NCBI GenBank assembly: GCA_963757815.1
Contig: CAVWSN010000038.1
Location: 62,001 to 126,000 of the forward strand
DNA from: JACVRW01 sp963757815
Lineage (GTDB): Bacteria > Actinomycetota > Thermoleophilia > Solirubrobacterales > Thermoleophilaceae
Direction: 5' to 3'
DNA length: 64,000 nucleotides
Part shown: positions 8,894 to 18,911 of the stretch, one piece after another
Position numbering within the stretch: position 1 is the stretch's first letter
Layout of the letters: every line of letters begins with the position of its first letter
Position numbers and translations under genes: made by a program
The notes under the pieces: generated by a model
What the model was told of the DNA's origin: nothing
Databases searched by the model: none
Seen by the model: only the letters and a program-made list of their open reading frames with translations

Positions 8894-9819
8894 AGGTGCT
8901 CGGGTCGATGACCGACAGCGTGCTCGCTCCCTGGTTGGTCACGTAGAGGGCGTCGCCGGTGGCCCGTACGGTGAACGGGTCCGTACCGTGTGGCCCGACG
9001 GAGACGGTGGAGGAGACCCGATGGGTCCCGGTGTCGATGGCTGTGACCCTGCCCGGACCGAGGCCGGTGACGTAGGCGCGGTCGCCGTTGGGGCTCATCG
9101 CGACGCTGAACGGGCTCGGCTCCCGGAGCCTCGCCTGGACCGTCCCGTTGCCGGCGTTGATGACCGTGACGCCCGACAGCTCGTTGGTGACGTAGACGGA
9201 CGCGCCGTCGGGCGTGACGGCCACACCTGAGGGGAACCGACCGGTCGGGATGGCGCGGACGACGCGGTTGGTCCGGGCGTCGATGACCGACACGTCGCCG
9301 GATCCGCTGTTGGCGGCGTAGACCGTCTTGCCGTCAGGTGCGACCGCCACGCTCAGCGGCTGGGTGCCGACCCGCACGGACGCCCGGACGCGCCCCGCCC
9401 GGGTGTCGAGGACCGAGACGCGGTTGGAGCCGCCGTCGGCGGTGTAGAGGTATCGCCCGTTGGGGTTGAGGGCCACATCTATGGGCGTGCTTCCGCGAGG
9501 AAGCGCGATGGTCCTCGCGATGGTGTCGTCGGCGGTGTTGAGGACCGACACGGTGTTGCTGCCGGTGTTGGCGATGTAGACGGACTTACGGTCCCGAGAC
9601 ACCGCCATCTGCGCCGGGGAGACACCGACCCGCACCGTCGCGACGACCTTGTGGGTACCGCCATCGATGACCGAGGCGGTGTTGTCGAGCTGGTTGGTGA
9701 CGTAGATCCGCGCGTGAGCGGCGGTTTTCTCGGCGGAAGGCGACGTCGCGCAGCCGAGGCCTCCGACCAGCGCGAGCAGGATCGCGGTCGCACAGCGGCA
9801 CGGCCGAGCGCCGAATCAT
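8814..9819 (-). CDS. YVTN beta-propeller lipoprotein
   Basis: Seven-bladed propeller of about 40-residue repeats, each with a strand like SVYIANTGSNTVSVLNTADD or TVYAANSGSGDVSVIDARTN. The family is extracytoplasmic and often tied to surface or redox functions. The ATG at 9819 overlaps the DyP stop as ATGA. The lipobox LVGGLGC and the first strand RIYVTNQLDN are in a different frame from that ATG and from blade one, so one or two base shifts lie between 9640 and 9800. Read through, it is a full lipoprotein of about 335 residues. Coupling to DyP suggests a joint role outside the membrane. Confidence 0.82.
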
Positions 9820-11147
9820 CTCCTCAGCCCGCGCAGCAGTCCCGACGCGTAGTAGTCCTGTGCGTTGCGCACGCCGGGAACGGCGAAGAAGTAGCCGCCG
9901 CCTATGGGGGTGATGTAGCGGACGAGCATCTCGTTCTCCAGCCGGGTCTGCATCGCGATGTATGTGTTCAGCTCTTGCTGGAAGCAGCAGAACGTGTGCC
10001 CCATGTTGGGGTTCCCACCCTCGTCGGGGCTCTGGTCGTACTGGAAGCTTCGGCGCAGGATGGTGCTGGTGGCCGCGGTTTGCGGGGTCTGGGGGTTGGC
10101 CCGCCGGATGTGGCAGTCCAGCGGGGTGAGCCGGCCCTGCGGGTCGTTCGTGTAGATGGGGTCGAGCTCGTCCGAGGCGTTCGGGTCGGTCGCGTACAGC
10201 GGCGCGCCGCTGATCTTGCGCCGGCCGAAGATGCGCTCCTGCTGCTCGACGGGCACCTCGTCCCACTTGTCCAAGTGCATCCGGATGATGCGCAGCACCT
10301 GGTAGGTCCCGCCCGCGGTCCAGGCCGGTTCGGGCCGGCCGGGCTGGACCCACACCACCTGGTTCATCTGGGAGGCGTCGGTGGTGTTGGGGTTGGAGAT
10401 GCCGTCCTTGAACCCCATCCAGTCGCGCGGAATGCCCACGGGTCGCGGCGGGAACCGGAACGAGTCCATGCGCCAGCGGAGACGCATGCCGCCGCTGGTC
10501 TGCCGCATGATGTCGAGCATGGCGTTGCCGACGGTGTCCCGGTGGTTGGCGCACAGCTGCACCAGCAGGTCTCCGTGGGTGATCTTCGGGTCGAGGTCGT
10601 CGTGCGCGAACGCCCGCATCGTCTTGAGTTGGGCCGGCTTGCGCGGCGCCAGCCCGTAGCGGCCGTCGAACAGCGACGCGCCCAGGGCGACCGTGACCGT
10701 CAGATCGTCGGGTAGCACCGTCGCGCCGAGCAGGTGGCGATGCTCCGGCGGCTTGCCCGGCCGGGGCGGGGGAGGAGTGCCGCCCTTGGTCAGGAACGCC
10801 GCGCGCTCAGTGAGCGTGCGGAACAGGTCGATGAGCTCCCGACGGTTGCCTGCGGCCACGTCGAACGAGAGAAAGGCGGCCGCCGTCTGCGGAGGCGTGG
10901 CGATACCCGCCTGATGCTGGCCGTAGAACGGGATGCTGTGTGTGCTGTCTTCGGTTGCGAGCTTGTTGTAGCCGTCCTGGTAGTCGGTCCCCTGGGCGTG
11001 GGCGGCGCCCGTGGGCACCAGGTTCGCGGCGGCCGCCGCGGCGGCGCCACCGAGCACGCCCTGTAGAAAGGACCGCCGCGGGACAGGACACCCGCCGCCG
11101 TCGCCCTCTCGCCGTTCCCCGGAAGCATGGGGTTGCTGAGGAGTCAT
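9816..11147 (-). CDS. DyP-type heme peroxidase, Tat-exported
   Basis: Dye-decolourising peroxidase, similar to EfeB-type exported members. The 443-residue protein has a twin-arginine signal (PRRSFLQGVLGGAAAAAAA). The DyP core includes GFKDGISN (residues 245-252, catalytic Asp248), the heme-ligand motif HIRRANP (His346), and the distal Arg region ILRRSFQYD. Length is typical of the Tat-secreted group. No efeU/efeO genes are adjacent; instead a beta-propeller lipoprotein is directly coupled downstream. Likely acts on peroxides or porphyrin-like substrates outside the membrane. Confidence 0.92.
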   Translation of the reverse strand: MTPQQPHASGERREGDGGGCPVPRRSFLQGVLGGAAAAAAANLVPTGAAHAQGTDYQDGYNKLATEDSTHSIPFYGQHQAGIATPPQTAAAFLSFDVAAGNRRELIDLFRTLTERAAFLTKGGTPPPPRPGKPPEHRHLLGATVLPDDLTVTVALGASLFDGRYGLAPRKPAQLKTMRAFAHDDLDPKITHGDLLVQLCANHRDTVGNAMLDIMRQTSGGMRLRWRMDSFRFPPRPVGIPRDWMGFKDGISNPNTTDASQMNQVVWVQPGRPEPAWTAGGTYQVLRIIRMHLDKWDEVPVEQQERIFGRRKISGAPLYATDPNASDELDPIYTNDPQGRLTPLDCHIRRANPQTPQTAATSTILRRSFQYDQSPDEGGNPNMGHTFCCFQQELNTYIAMQTRLENEMLVRYITPIGGGYFFAVPGVRNAQDYYASGLLRGLRR

Positions 11148-11474
11148 ACCCGCATCCGGTGTCGGACTCTGACCGGCTCGGCGACCGATGCATCAACTGG
11201 CCGCGATCACGCGATCGTCCTCACTCATCACCGGAATGCCTCATGTTGTCCTGTAGTGTATGAATGTAGAGGCTGCTCATCGAAAGCCGACGGCTCCGGC
11301 TGCTCGGCCTTCTCGAGAGCCGGCGATTTCGCCGACGCGACCGCGAGTCGGCGGGTTCACGGTCGCCGAGGCGGCCTTATCCGCCTGACCAGCGTCGAAA
11401 GCGACCGCCGGTGAGGCCGGGAAACGCCGCAGGGCAGTCTTACAGGCGGGAGATGACCTTCCGACGCGCCGCAC
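11148..11474. other. Intergenic region without recognisable gene
   Basis: A 327-bp gap between the DyP start and the patatin stop. It includes a relatively AT-rich patch near 11240-11275 that could hold the DyP promoter (TACACT or TACATT hexamers read leftward), but no convincing -35 is visible. I see no RNA gene or coding stretch. Confidence 0.4.
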
Positions 11475-13266
11475 TCACAGCCCGAAGAGCGCCGGGTCGG
11501 TTGAACCCAGCACCTCGCGTGCGGCCCGCCGGCCTCGTTCGCGGACGCGGTCGAGCTGGTGCCACTCGAGCATGCCGACGTCGGGCTCGACGGGCTGGAT
11601 GACGACGTCGGCGTGCTCGCGCGCAGCCTGCTCGGTGTCGACGCTCCCGAGCACAAGCGACCGGCTGATGGTCTCCAGGAAGCTGGGCCGCGGAGTCTGG
11701 TTGTCCCAGATCCCGGCTCGCGCCGGAGCCCGCGCGACGCCGGTACCCATCCGCAGTGGGCGGCCGGTAGCGGGTGGTCACGTCAACCGCGATCACGGGT
11801 CCGTCGCCAGTCGCCGCCATGACGTCGACGGGGAGATTGTTCAGGACGCCACCGTCGATCAGCAGCCGGCCATCCACTGCGACCGGCGGCGCGAGGCCCG
11901 GGAGGCACTGGCTCGCGCCGGCCGCGACGCCGAGCGGGCCGTCGCGGTGCACGACCAGCTCACCGGAGACCAAGTCGCAGCTCACGCAGAAGTAGTCGCG
12001 CGGCAGCTCCTCGATCAGCCCGGGCAGGTTGCGCTCGAACACCGCGCGGACTCGCCGTCCTCGGATCATCGCCGTCCGTGGGAACGTGTAATCCGTCAGG
12101 GGGTTGCGGCGGACCCAGTCCTCGTAGCAGCGGGCGTCGATCTCCTCCGGGTCCATGCCGAGCGCGAACATCGCGCCGATCCACGCCCCGCAGCTGACGC
12201 CGCCGACACGGTCGATCGTAACCCCGGCCGCCAGCAGCTCCTCGAGCACGCCGATGTGCGCGAACCCGCGTGCGCCTCCGCCCGAGAGCACGACGCCGGT
12301 CGAGCGCCGCGCCAGCCGCCGCGCGGCAGCTTCGACGCAGGCGCTCCAGCTGGGTCCGTCCTCGACGCGTAAGCGGCGCTTGGGTACCAGCGCTTTCGTC
12401 CAGTCTGACACCCCGATGCCGTCACCGCGATCGACGAACACGAGGTCGCTGGAGCGCAGCCGCGGGTGCCAGTAGATCCAGTTGGGGACGGGACCGCCGG
12501 ACGTGAGCGCAAGTACGCGGTCTGCGTGGCGCAGGCACAGTTCCGTCCAGGCGTCGCGGCTGGACGGCATGTCTGCGAGCAGTACGACGTGGTCGTGGTC
12601 CCGCTCGTGGGCGTCAACGATCTCAACGGCCGTCGCGACGACGCCTTCGATCGGGGCGGTGAGCAGAGCGGCGCGCCCATGACCGGCAAGCGCCTCGCGG
12701 AGGTCATGGGCGAACCGCGGCGCGACCGCGCCGGACTCCGCAGTGAGCGGCACGACCGCAAACGTCACCGCGGGCGAGTCATCGCGGCGCACAGCGGGGC
12801 GGCTGTCACGCAGCTGGCGGGCCAGCATCCCGGTGACCGCGAGCGCCAGCTCGGGGGTGGCGGTCAATAGCGCATGGAAATCGTCGGCGCCAAGCCGTAC
12901 GAGCGTCGTGTCGCGCCGAGCGCGCACCGTCGCCGAGCGCGGCTCGCTCGTAAGGACGGCAAGCTCGCCGAGCACGTCGCCGGGGTACAGCACCCTGACC
13001 AGGTCTTCTGCACCGTCGCCTGGCATCACCGCCTCCAGCCGCCCGGCGGCGACGACGAACAGGCAGTCCCCGGTATCGCCCTCGTGAAAGACGGGGTCGC
13101 CGCCGCGGACCCGCAGCACGGTCGCGGTCGCAGCTAGGCGTTGCAGCGCATCCGGCGGTGCGCTTGCGAGCATCGGCACCGCGCTCAGGAACTCCTCGAT
13201 CGAGCGATCGCCGTCGACGCCGGGCAGCATGCGGCGCTCGCGCCCGATAACGCCTGAGCTGGCCAC
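11475..13266 (-). CDS. cNMP-binding plus patatin-like phospholipase (NTE/RssA type), part of a larger polypeptide
   Basis: From its N-terminus: a cyclic-nucleotide-binding domain (LSAVPMLASAPPDALQRLA, VLYPGDVLGELAVLTSEPRSATV), a middle segment like the NTE linker, then a patatin lipase with oxyanion loop GGGARGFAHIGV, nucleophile elbow GGVSCGAW, and catalytic DGG (LLIDGGVLNNLP). The frame shifts near 11765; the true C-terminus (WDNQTPRPSFLETISRSLVLGS... STDPALFGL) reads to 11475. The proposed GTG at 13266 lacks a ribosome site, and the coding frame is open upstream. The upstream MFS ORF runs on without a stop at this boundary, so this is probably the second half of one long protein as in Rv3239c. 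Confidence 0.8.
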
Positions 13267-14887
13267 GACCGGGGCCGCGTCCCCATCGCGCCTCGGATCC
13301 GGGGGCTCCGGCCCCGTTTCGGGCCTCGTCAGGCTCGTCGAGCGTCACCTTCCCCAGCGCCGGCGCGCAGAGGGCAAGGCTCAGGAAGATGCCGATCGCG
13401 AGCACCCAGCCACGCTGGAAGTCGTCGAGCGCGGCGGCCGGCGCGCCGATCACGGCGATCAGGACGGCGACGCCGATCGCCGCACCGATCTGCCGCGCGA
13501 CGCCAGTGATGGCGGTTGCCGTTGCGAAGCGCTCGCCTGGAGCGCCGGCGACGGCGACGCTGCTGATCGTCGGAAACGAGATGCCGGCCCCTATGCCGGC
13601 GACTATGGTCGCGGGCAACCAACCACCGAAGAAGTCAGGCTCGGTGCCGGCGAGCAGCAGGTAGCCGGCGATCCCCGCAGCCCATACCGCACCCCCAGTG
13701 AGTATCAGCAGCCTGGCATCGATGCGTGCCGCGAGGCGTCCGACCGGACCGGCCACGATCGCGGCGACGATCGGCCCGGGGGTCATCGCGAGGCCAGCCT
13801 CGAGGATTGACCATCCCCATACGGTCGTGAGGAACAGGACGTTGTTGAGGATGACGCCGAAGTAGGCGGCGGCCGCAAGCACCATCAGGCCGTTGGCGAC
13901 CCTGAGCGAGCGGATCCGCAGCAGGGCGCCGTCGAGCAGCGGCGCCGGATGCCGCGCCGAACGGCGAACGAAGAGGGTCGCCAGCGCGACAGCGACGAGG
14001 CCCGCGCCGATGACGCGCGGGTCGACCCAGCCCCAGTCGGGTCCCTTGACGACACCAAGCACCAGCGCCGCAACGGCGCCGGCGAGCAGCAGCGCGCCGC
14101 CGACGTCGGGGAGCGTGCGCTTGCCCGGCGCGCGGCTCTCGACGAGGGCGCGCCGCGTCAGAACGATCGCCGCCACGCCGATCGGGACGTTCACCAAGAA
14201 CGCAGCGCGCCAGCCTGCGGCGTCGACCAGCACGCCCCCCGCTGACGGTCCGAGGCCCGCGGCCAGGGCCGCGTTGGCCGCCCACAGCGCGACGGCGTGT
14301 GTGCGCTCGCCAACGGGGAACGCATGTATGACCAGCGCAAGCGAAGCCGGCACGATGATCGCCGCGCCGATCGCCTGGACGATCCGAGCCGCCACCAGCA
14401 GCTCGGCGCTGGGCGCCAGTGCGCAGGCAGCCGACGCCGCGGTGAACACGAGCAGCCCGAGCTCGGAGATCCGCTTCCGTCCGAGCAGATCCGCGGCGCG
14501 TCCCGCCGCCACAAGGAACGCCGCGAAGACGATGTTGTACGCGTTGAGCACCCACGAGAGGTCGTCGATGCCCGCGTCCGGGAACGAACGAGCGATGTCG
14601 GGGATCGCGATCGTGACGATCGTGGCATCCAGGAACGCCATGAAGACGCCCAGTGACGCGATCAACAGAACCGACCGCGGCGCGACCTGGCGCCGACGTA
14701 CGACGTTCCCCAACGCCCTCGACCGCAGACCCGGCTCCGGCCCGTTCGGTCGTGATCCCTCGACCCGGAAGTCAGTCAGATGCGTCTCACCTCCCCGGAG
14801 GTCAGTCGAGTCCAAGCGCTCTGGGCCCGCCCGCCCGCAACCGGTGGAGGGCGCCTGCCGTTCGCTTGCGTGCCGTCGGAGCACCAA
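13267..14887 (-). CDS. MFS transporter (DHA2-like), probably fused to the cNMP/patatin part
   Basis: Twelve or more hydrophobic helices; motifs LDATIVTIAIPDIARSF and GRAADLLGRKRI are typical of the drug:H+ antiporter family. The reading frame continues past 13267 to 12806, but the translation there is a low-complexity Arg-rich shadow of the cNMP domain, so the real protein most likely moves to the patatin frame through a one-base shift near 13260-13330. The start is uncertain: TTG 14887 is the longest, and TTG 14713 sits nearer the first helix (RSVLLIASLGVFMAF). A combined transporter-lipase of about 1,050 residues matches known actinobacterial architecture. Confidence 0.8.
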
Positions 14888-14923
14888 CTACGGTCGCACT
14901 GACACGTCCGCGAAGCAAGCCTC

Positions 14924-15826
14924 GTGGCGAAAGGACTAGCCCAGGAATCCGAGCAGGAACTCGAGGAGCGCGCTCTCCCGTTCCGTGCGCTGTACGAGCA
15001 CTGGGAGCGGACTCGCTGGTCGCTGGACAGCCTGCGCTACGAGGGCGACCGCGCCTCGTTCGAGGCGCTCGGCGAGAACGAGCGCGAACGGATGCGCTGG
15101 CTGTTCATTCACCGCTTCGACGGCGAGTCGACGGTCGCCCGCCTCATGACGCCGTTCGTCAGCGCCGCGCCGGACTTCGACGTTCAGCTCCTCATGTCGA
15201 CGCAACTTGTCGACGAGATGCGTCACGTCAAGGCGATCGTCCGCATCTACGAAGAGGTCTTCGGAGTTGCCGACGGTCTGCCGGCCGTGCAGGCGCTCGC
15301 TGACGAACGGCGCGACCCACTCACCGAGCGGTTGTACGCGACGCTCGAGTCGTGGATAGACGCCTTGGCCGCTGACCCGACACCCGACGCGTACCTGCGG
15401 GCCGTGGTGGCCTATCACCTGATCGGCGAAGGAGTCGTCGCGCGGGTGTCCACGGCGCTCTCGACACCCGTGTTCGAACGCCTCGGCGATTTCCCCGGGA
15501 TCCTCGCGGGCCAGCGCCTCGTCTTGCGCGACGAGTCGCGGCACATCGGCATCGGTGTGACATACGCACGGCGCGAGATGACACGCGATCCGGCTCGCAC
15601 CCTTCGCCTCGTCGACGAAGTCCTGCAGCACTCCATGGGTCGCTTCGTCGAGGTGCTGGGCATGGCTACGGACGGACTCGCGCAAACGGTTTCCGACCAC
15701 TACGGCGCTACCCCGCACGAGTACTTCGCGGAGGCTTTGCGGCTGATCGGCGTCCGCCTGCGGTCGATCGGCGCCGATGCGCTCCTCACGCCGCCTGTCG
15801 CCCAGGGCGCACCGCCTGGCGAGTGA
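14924..15826 (+). CDS. R2-like di-iron (ferritin-superfamily) oxidase
   Basis: A 300-residue all-helical protein with the full R2-type metal pattern: Glu68 (FDGES), Glu98-x-x-His101 (DEMRHV), Glu169 (LIGEGVV) and Glu204-x-x-His207 (DESRHIG). This is the carboxylate-bridged di-iron site of ribonucleotide reductase R2 and related oxidases. No R1 partner or NrdI is near, so I infer an R2-like oxidase of unknown substrate rather than a working reductase subunit. GTG start at 14924; 36 bp from the divergent MFS gene. Confidence 0.75.
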   Translation: MAKGLAQESEQELEERALPFRALYEHWERTRWSLDSLRYEGDRASFEALGENERERMRWLFIHRFDGESTVARLMTPFVSAAPDFDVQLLMSTQLVDEMRHVKAIVRIYEEVFGVADGLPAVQALADERRDPLTERLYATLESWIDALAADPTPDAYLRAVVAYHLIGEGVVARVSTALSTPVFERLGDFPGILAGQRLVLRDESRHIGIGVTYARREMTRDPARTLRLVDEVLQHSMGRFVEVLGMATDGLAQTVSDHYGATPHEYFAEALRLIGVRLRSIGADALLTPPVAQGAPPGE

Positions 15827-15917
15827 AGTCGACCTGGCGACGAGATCAGCGCGCGGCGCAGGAAGCCCACCCTGTATCCCGGGTACGATCGCCCTGTCCG
15901 CCCGAGAGGAGGCAGTG

Positions 15918-16703
15918 ATGGCAGTCGGCACGACCGAGTTGCTCGACGTCGAACGCGCCGGCGAGGTGGTGACCCTGAACCTGAACCGGCCGGCTCAGCG
16001 CAACGCCCTCTCGCGTGAGCTCATGGAGGATGTCACCGCCGCGCTCGGGGCTCTCGGCGCGGATCCCGAGGTCAGGGTGGTGGTGCTGGGCGGACGCGGT
16101 CCCGCGTTTTCGGCGGGGCACGACCTGTCTGAGATCGTCGGGCTCGGGCTCGCCGAGTACCGCGAGATATTCGACCTCTGCACTCGCATGATGACCGCGA
16201 TACACGAGCTGCCCCAGCCCGTCATTGCGCGCGTGCACGGGATGGCGACGGCGGCCGGCTGCCAGCTCGTCGCGGCGTGCGATCTGGTGGTCGCGAGCAG
16301 CGAGGCTCGCTTCGCGACCCCGGGCGTGAAGATCGGCCTCTTCTGCACGACGCCGATGGTCGAGGTCACGCGGTCGGTCGGCCGCAAGCGAGCGCTCGAG
16401 ATGCTGTTGACCGGGACTCCGATCGACGCCGAGACGGCGGCCGAGTGGGGGCTCGTGAACAGGGTGGTGGCGCCGGACGAGCTCGAGGCGGCCACCGACG
16501 AGCTGGCGCGGCAAATCGCGTCCGCAAGCTCGCTGACGGTCGGCCTCGGCAAGCGTGCCTTCTACCGCCAGATCGATCTCGGGCTGGACGCCGCCTACGA
16601 CGTCTGCCAGGAGGTCATGAGCGAGAACGCCACGGCCGAGGACGCCCAGGAGGGCATGTCCTCGTTTCTCGAGAAGCGCCAGCCGATCTGGCGCGGGCGC
16701 TGA
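15918..16703 (+). CDS. Enoyl-CoA hydratase/isomerase family protein
   Basis: Crotonase-fold enzyme of 262 residues. Visible: the N-terminal LNLNRPAQRNALS, the oxyanion region PAFSAGHDLSEI, and the GMATAAGCQLVAACDLVVAS loop. The first catalytic Glu position carries Ala/Gly-Cys (AAGCQL) rather than the usual A-G-G-G-x-x-L, which is typical of the ECHDC3-like subgroup whose activity is uncertain. ATG 15918 follows GAGAGGAGGC. A GTG 2 bp beyond its stop starts the acyl-CoA ligase, so the two form an operon for acyl-CoA metabolism. Confidence 0.88.
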   Translation: MAVGTTELLDVERAGEVVTLNLNRPAQRNALSRELMEDVTAALGALGADPEVRVVVLGGRGPAFSAGHDLSEIVGLGLAEYREIFDLCTRMMTAIHELPQPVIARVHGMATAAGCQLVAACDLVVASSEARFATPGVKIGLFCTTPMVEVTRSVGRKRALEMLLTGTPIDAETAAEWGLVNRVVAPDELEAATDELARQIASASSLTVGLGKRAFYRQIDLGLDAAYDVCQEVMSENATAEDAQEGMSSFLEKRQPIWRGR

Positions 16704-16704
16704 A

Positions 16705-18315
16705 GTGTCCACATCCGTTGCCGCGCTGACGCCGCTGAGGTTCCTCGAGCGCTCGTCGGACGTGTTCCCGGAGAAGACCGCGATCGTGTACGGCGACCGC
16801 CGCATCACCTATCGCGACTTCGCGGGCGAGACAACGCGCCTTGCCCACGGCCTCAGGGCCTCGGGCATCGCGGCCGGAGATCGCGTGGCCTACCTCTGCC
16901 CGAACATCCCCGAGATGCTGGTGGCGCACTTCGCGGTGCCGCTCGCCGGCGCGGTGCTGGTGGCCATCAATACGCGCCTGTCTCCCGACGAGGTGCGCTA
17001 CATCTGCGACCACTCGGGCGCCAAGCTGATCGTGGCCGACGCCGAGCTGCACGGCACGCTCGCGCCGGTCGCGCGCGAGCTGGCGACGGTGGAGGAGGTC
17101 GTGACGGTCGTGGATCCGCTGGCCGAGTCAGGCGGCGACGGCGTGCTGGACGGCCCGCGCTACCAGGATCTGCTGGAGCGCGGCTCTGACGAGCCGCTCG
17201 ACTGGTCGGTCGCCGACGAGCTCGCGACGATCTCGATCAACTACACCTCGGGCACCACGGGTCGGCCCAAGGGAGTGATGTACACGCACCGCGGCGCGTA
17301 CCTGAACGCGCTCGCGGAGGTGATCCACTCCGAGCACACGCCGGCCTCGGTCTACCTGTGGACGCTGCCCATGTTCCACTGCAACGGGTGGTGCACGCCG
17401 TGGGCCGTGACCGCGATCGGTGGGCGGCACGTGTGCCTGCGCGCGGTACGGGGCGAGCGAATCTGGCGGCTGTTCGCGGACGAGCAGGTCACACATCTGA
17501 ACGGCTCACCCACCGTGCTGACGGTCATCGCCTCCGCCGACGAGGCGCGGCCGCTCGAACGCCCGCTGGTGGTGACCACCGCGGGCGCCCCGCCGAGCCC
17601 GACGATCATCGCCCAACTCGAGAGCCTGGGGGCGCGGATCATCCATGTCTACGGGCTGACCGAGACCTACGGCCCCTACTCGGTGTGCGAGTGGCAGCCC
17701 GGCTGGGAGGACCTCGGGAGCGAGGCCCGCGCGAAGCTGCTCGCACGCCAAGGCGTCGGAATGCTCTCGGCCGATCGGATGCGGGTCGTGGACGAGCAGC
17801 TGAACGACGTGCCCGCCGACGGCGAGACGATGGGCGAGGTCGTGATGCGCGGCAACAACGTGATGAAGGGCTACTTCGCCGACGAGCAGGCCACGGCCGA
17901 GGCGTTCCGCGGGGGCTGGTTCCACTCCGGCGACCTCGGAGTGATGCACGCGGACGGCTACGTCGAGCTGCGCGACCGCGCCAAGGACGTGGTCATCTCG
18001 GGCGGCGAGAACATCTCCACGATCGAGGTCGAGCAGGCGATCGTCTCCCACCACGCGGTGCTCGAGGCGGCCGTGATCGGCGTGCCCGACGAGCAGTGGG
18101 GCGAGCGACCCAAGGCGTTCGTGGTCCTCAAGCCCGGCAACGAAGCCGGCGAGCAGGAGCTGATCGACCACTGCCGCGCCCGCATCGCCCACTTCAAGGC
18201 ACCCAAGGCGATCGAGTTGATCGACGAACTGCCGAAGACCTCAACCGGCAAGGTCCAGAAGTTCGAGCTCCGCGAACGCGAATGGGCCGGCCAGGAGGCA
18301 CGCATCAAGGGCTGA
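16705..18315 (+). CDS. Fatty-acid CoA ligase (AMP-binding, FadD-like)
   Basis: Adenylate-forming ligase of 536 residues that activates a carboxylic acid with ATP and CoA. Motifs: P-loop YTSGTTGRPKGVMYTHRG, HVYGLTETYGP, the hinge motif WFHSGDLGVMHADGYVELRDRAKDVV, and C-terminal Lys motif TSTGKVQKF. The composition (LRASGIAAGDRVAYLCPN) places it with medium/long-chain or 3-methylmercaptopropionate-type ligases. GTG start immediately after the hydratase. Predicted cytosolic. Confidence 0.93.
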   Translation: MSTSVAALTPLRFLERSSDVFPEKTAIVYGDRRITYRDFAGETTRLAHGLRASGIAAGDRVAYLCPNIPEMLVAHFAVPLAGAVLVAINTRLSPDEVRYICDHSGAKLIVADAELHGTLAPVARELATVEEVVTVVDPLAESGGDGVLDGPRYQDLLERGSDEPLDWSVADELATISINYTSGTTGRPKGVMYTHRGAYLNALAEVIHSEHTPASVYLWTLPMFHCNGWCTPWAVTAIGGRHVCLRAVRGERIWRLFADEQVTHLNGSPTVLTVIASADEARPLERPLVVTTAGAPPSPTIIAQLESLGARIIHVYGLTETYGPYSVCEWQPGWEDLGSEARAKLLARQGVGMLSADRMRVVDEQLNDVPADGETMGEVVMRGNNVMKGYFADEQATAEAFRGGWFHSGDLGVMHADGYVELRDRAKDVVISGGENISTIEVEQAIVSHHAVLEAAVIGVPDEQWGERPKAFVVLKPGNEAGEQELIDHCRARIAHFKAPKAIELIDELPKTSTGKVQKFELREREWAGQEARIKG

Positions 18316-18392
18316 CGTGTCAGATCTGGCCGTGGGCGGCTGCCGGCTGCTCTATTCGGAGCCCGGCGGCCGGCTGCTCGGCTTCGACACCC

Positions 18393-18893
18393 GTGTCTGT
18401 CTCCGAGCTCGACCTCGACGCGCTCGAGGCCGAGGGCCTGTTCGGCGGCCCGCGCTTCGAAGTGCCGGTTCTCGGGCTGCGTGAGGCGACGATCGGCGAG
18501 ATCTGCCTGGCCGCCCGCCGCTTTCTGGGAGATGAGCCCTCGCTCGACATCGCCTACTTCAAGTCAGCGGTCGCGGCGGGCTCGCGCGGCGACCTCGACG
18601 AGGCGGAGGAGTCCTGGCGGCTCTGTCTCGAGGCGGGTGGCATGGAGGCGCACTATGGCCTCGGCTACACGCTCCTCGAGCTCGAGCGGCCCCACGACGC
18701 CTACGGCCACCTTCGCTTCTACACAGAGGTGACTCCCGCCAACGCCTGGGCCTGGTGCTTTCGCGGCCAGGCCGCCGAAGCGATCGGCGAGACCACCGAG
18801 GCTCGCCACTGCTACGAGCGCGCCGTCGAACTCGAGCCGGTCTGCGATCTCGAGACCGACGCCGCGGAACGGCTCGACGCGCTGCGCCGATGA
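18393..18893 (+). CDS. TPR-like protein, unknown function
   Basis: A 166-residue protein with helical repeats of TPR character (AVAAGSRGDLDEAEESWRLCL, AHYGLGYTLLELERPHDAYGHL, AWCFRGQAAEAIGETTEARHCYERAVEL). The GTG at 18393 gives SVSELDLDALEAEGLFGG. A GTG at 18317, overlapping the end of the ligase gene, opens a plausible N-terminus (SDLAVGGCRLLYSEPGGRLLG) in another frame that would need a one-base shift near 18390. Convergent with the MFS gene behind it. Confidence 0.65.
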   Translation: MSVSELDLDALEAEGLFGGPRFEVPVLGLREATIGEICLAARRFLGDEPSLDIAYFKSAVAAGSRGDLDEAEESWRLCLEAGGMEAHYGLGYTLLELERPHDAYGHLRFYTEVTPANAWAWCFRGQAAEAIGETTEARHCYERAVELEPVCDLETDAAERLDALRR

Positions 18894-18911
18894 GTTCGCC
18901 GGGCTCGCCTC

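Noticed and set aside
12806..13266. C-terminal continuation of the MFS reading frame
   Set aside because: Low-complexity Arg-rich text; the same bases encode the cNMP domain in the neighbouring frame.
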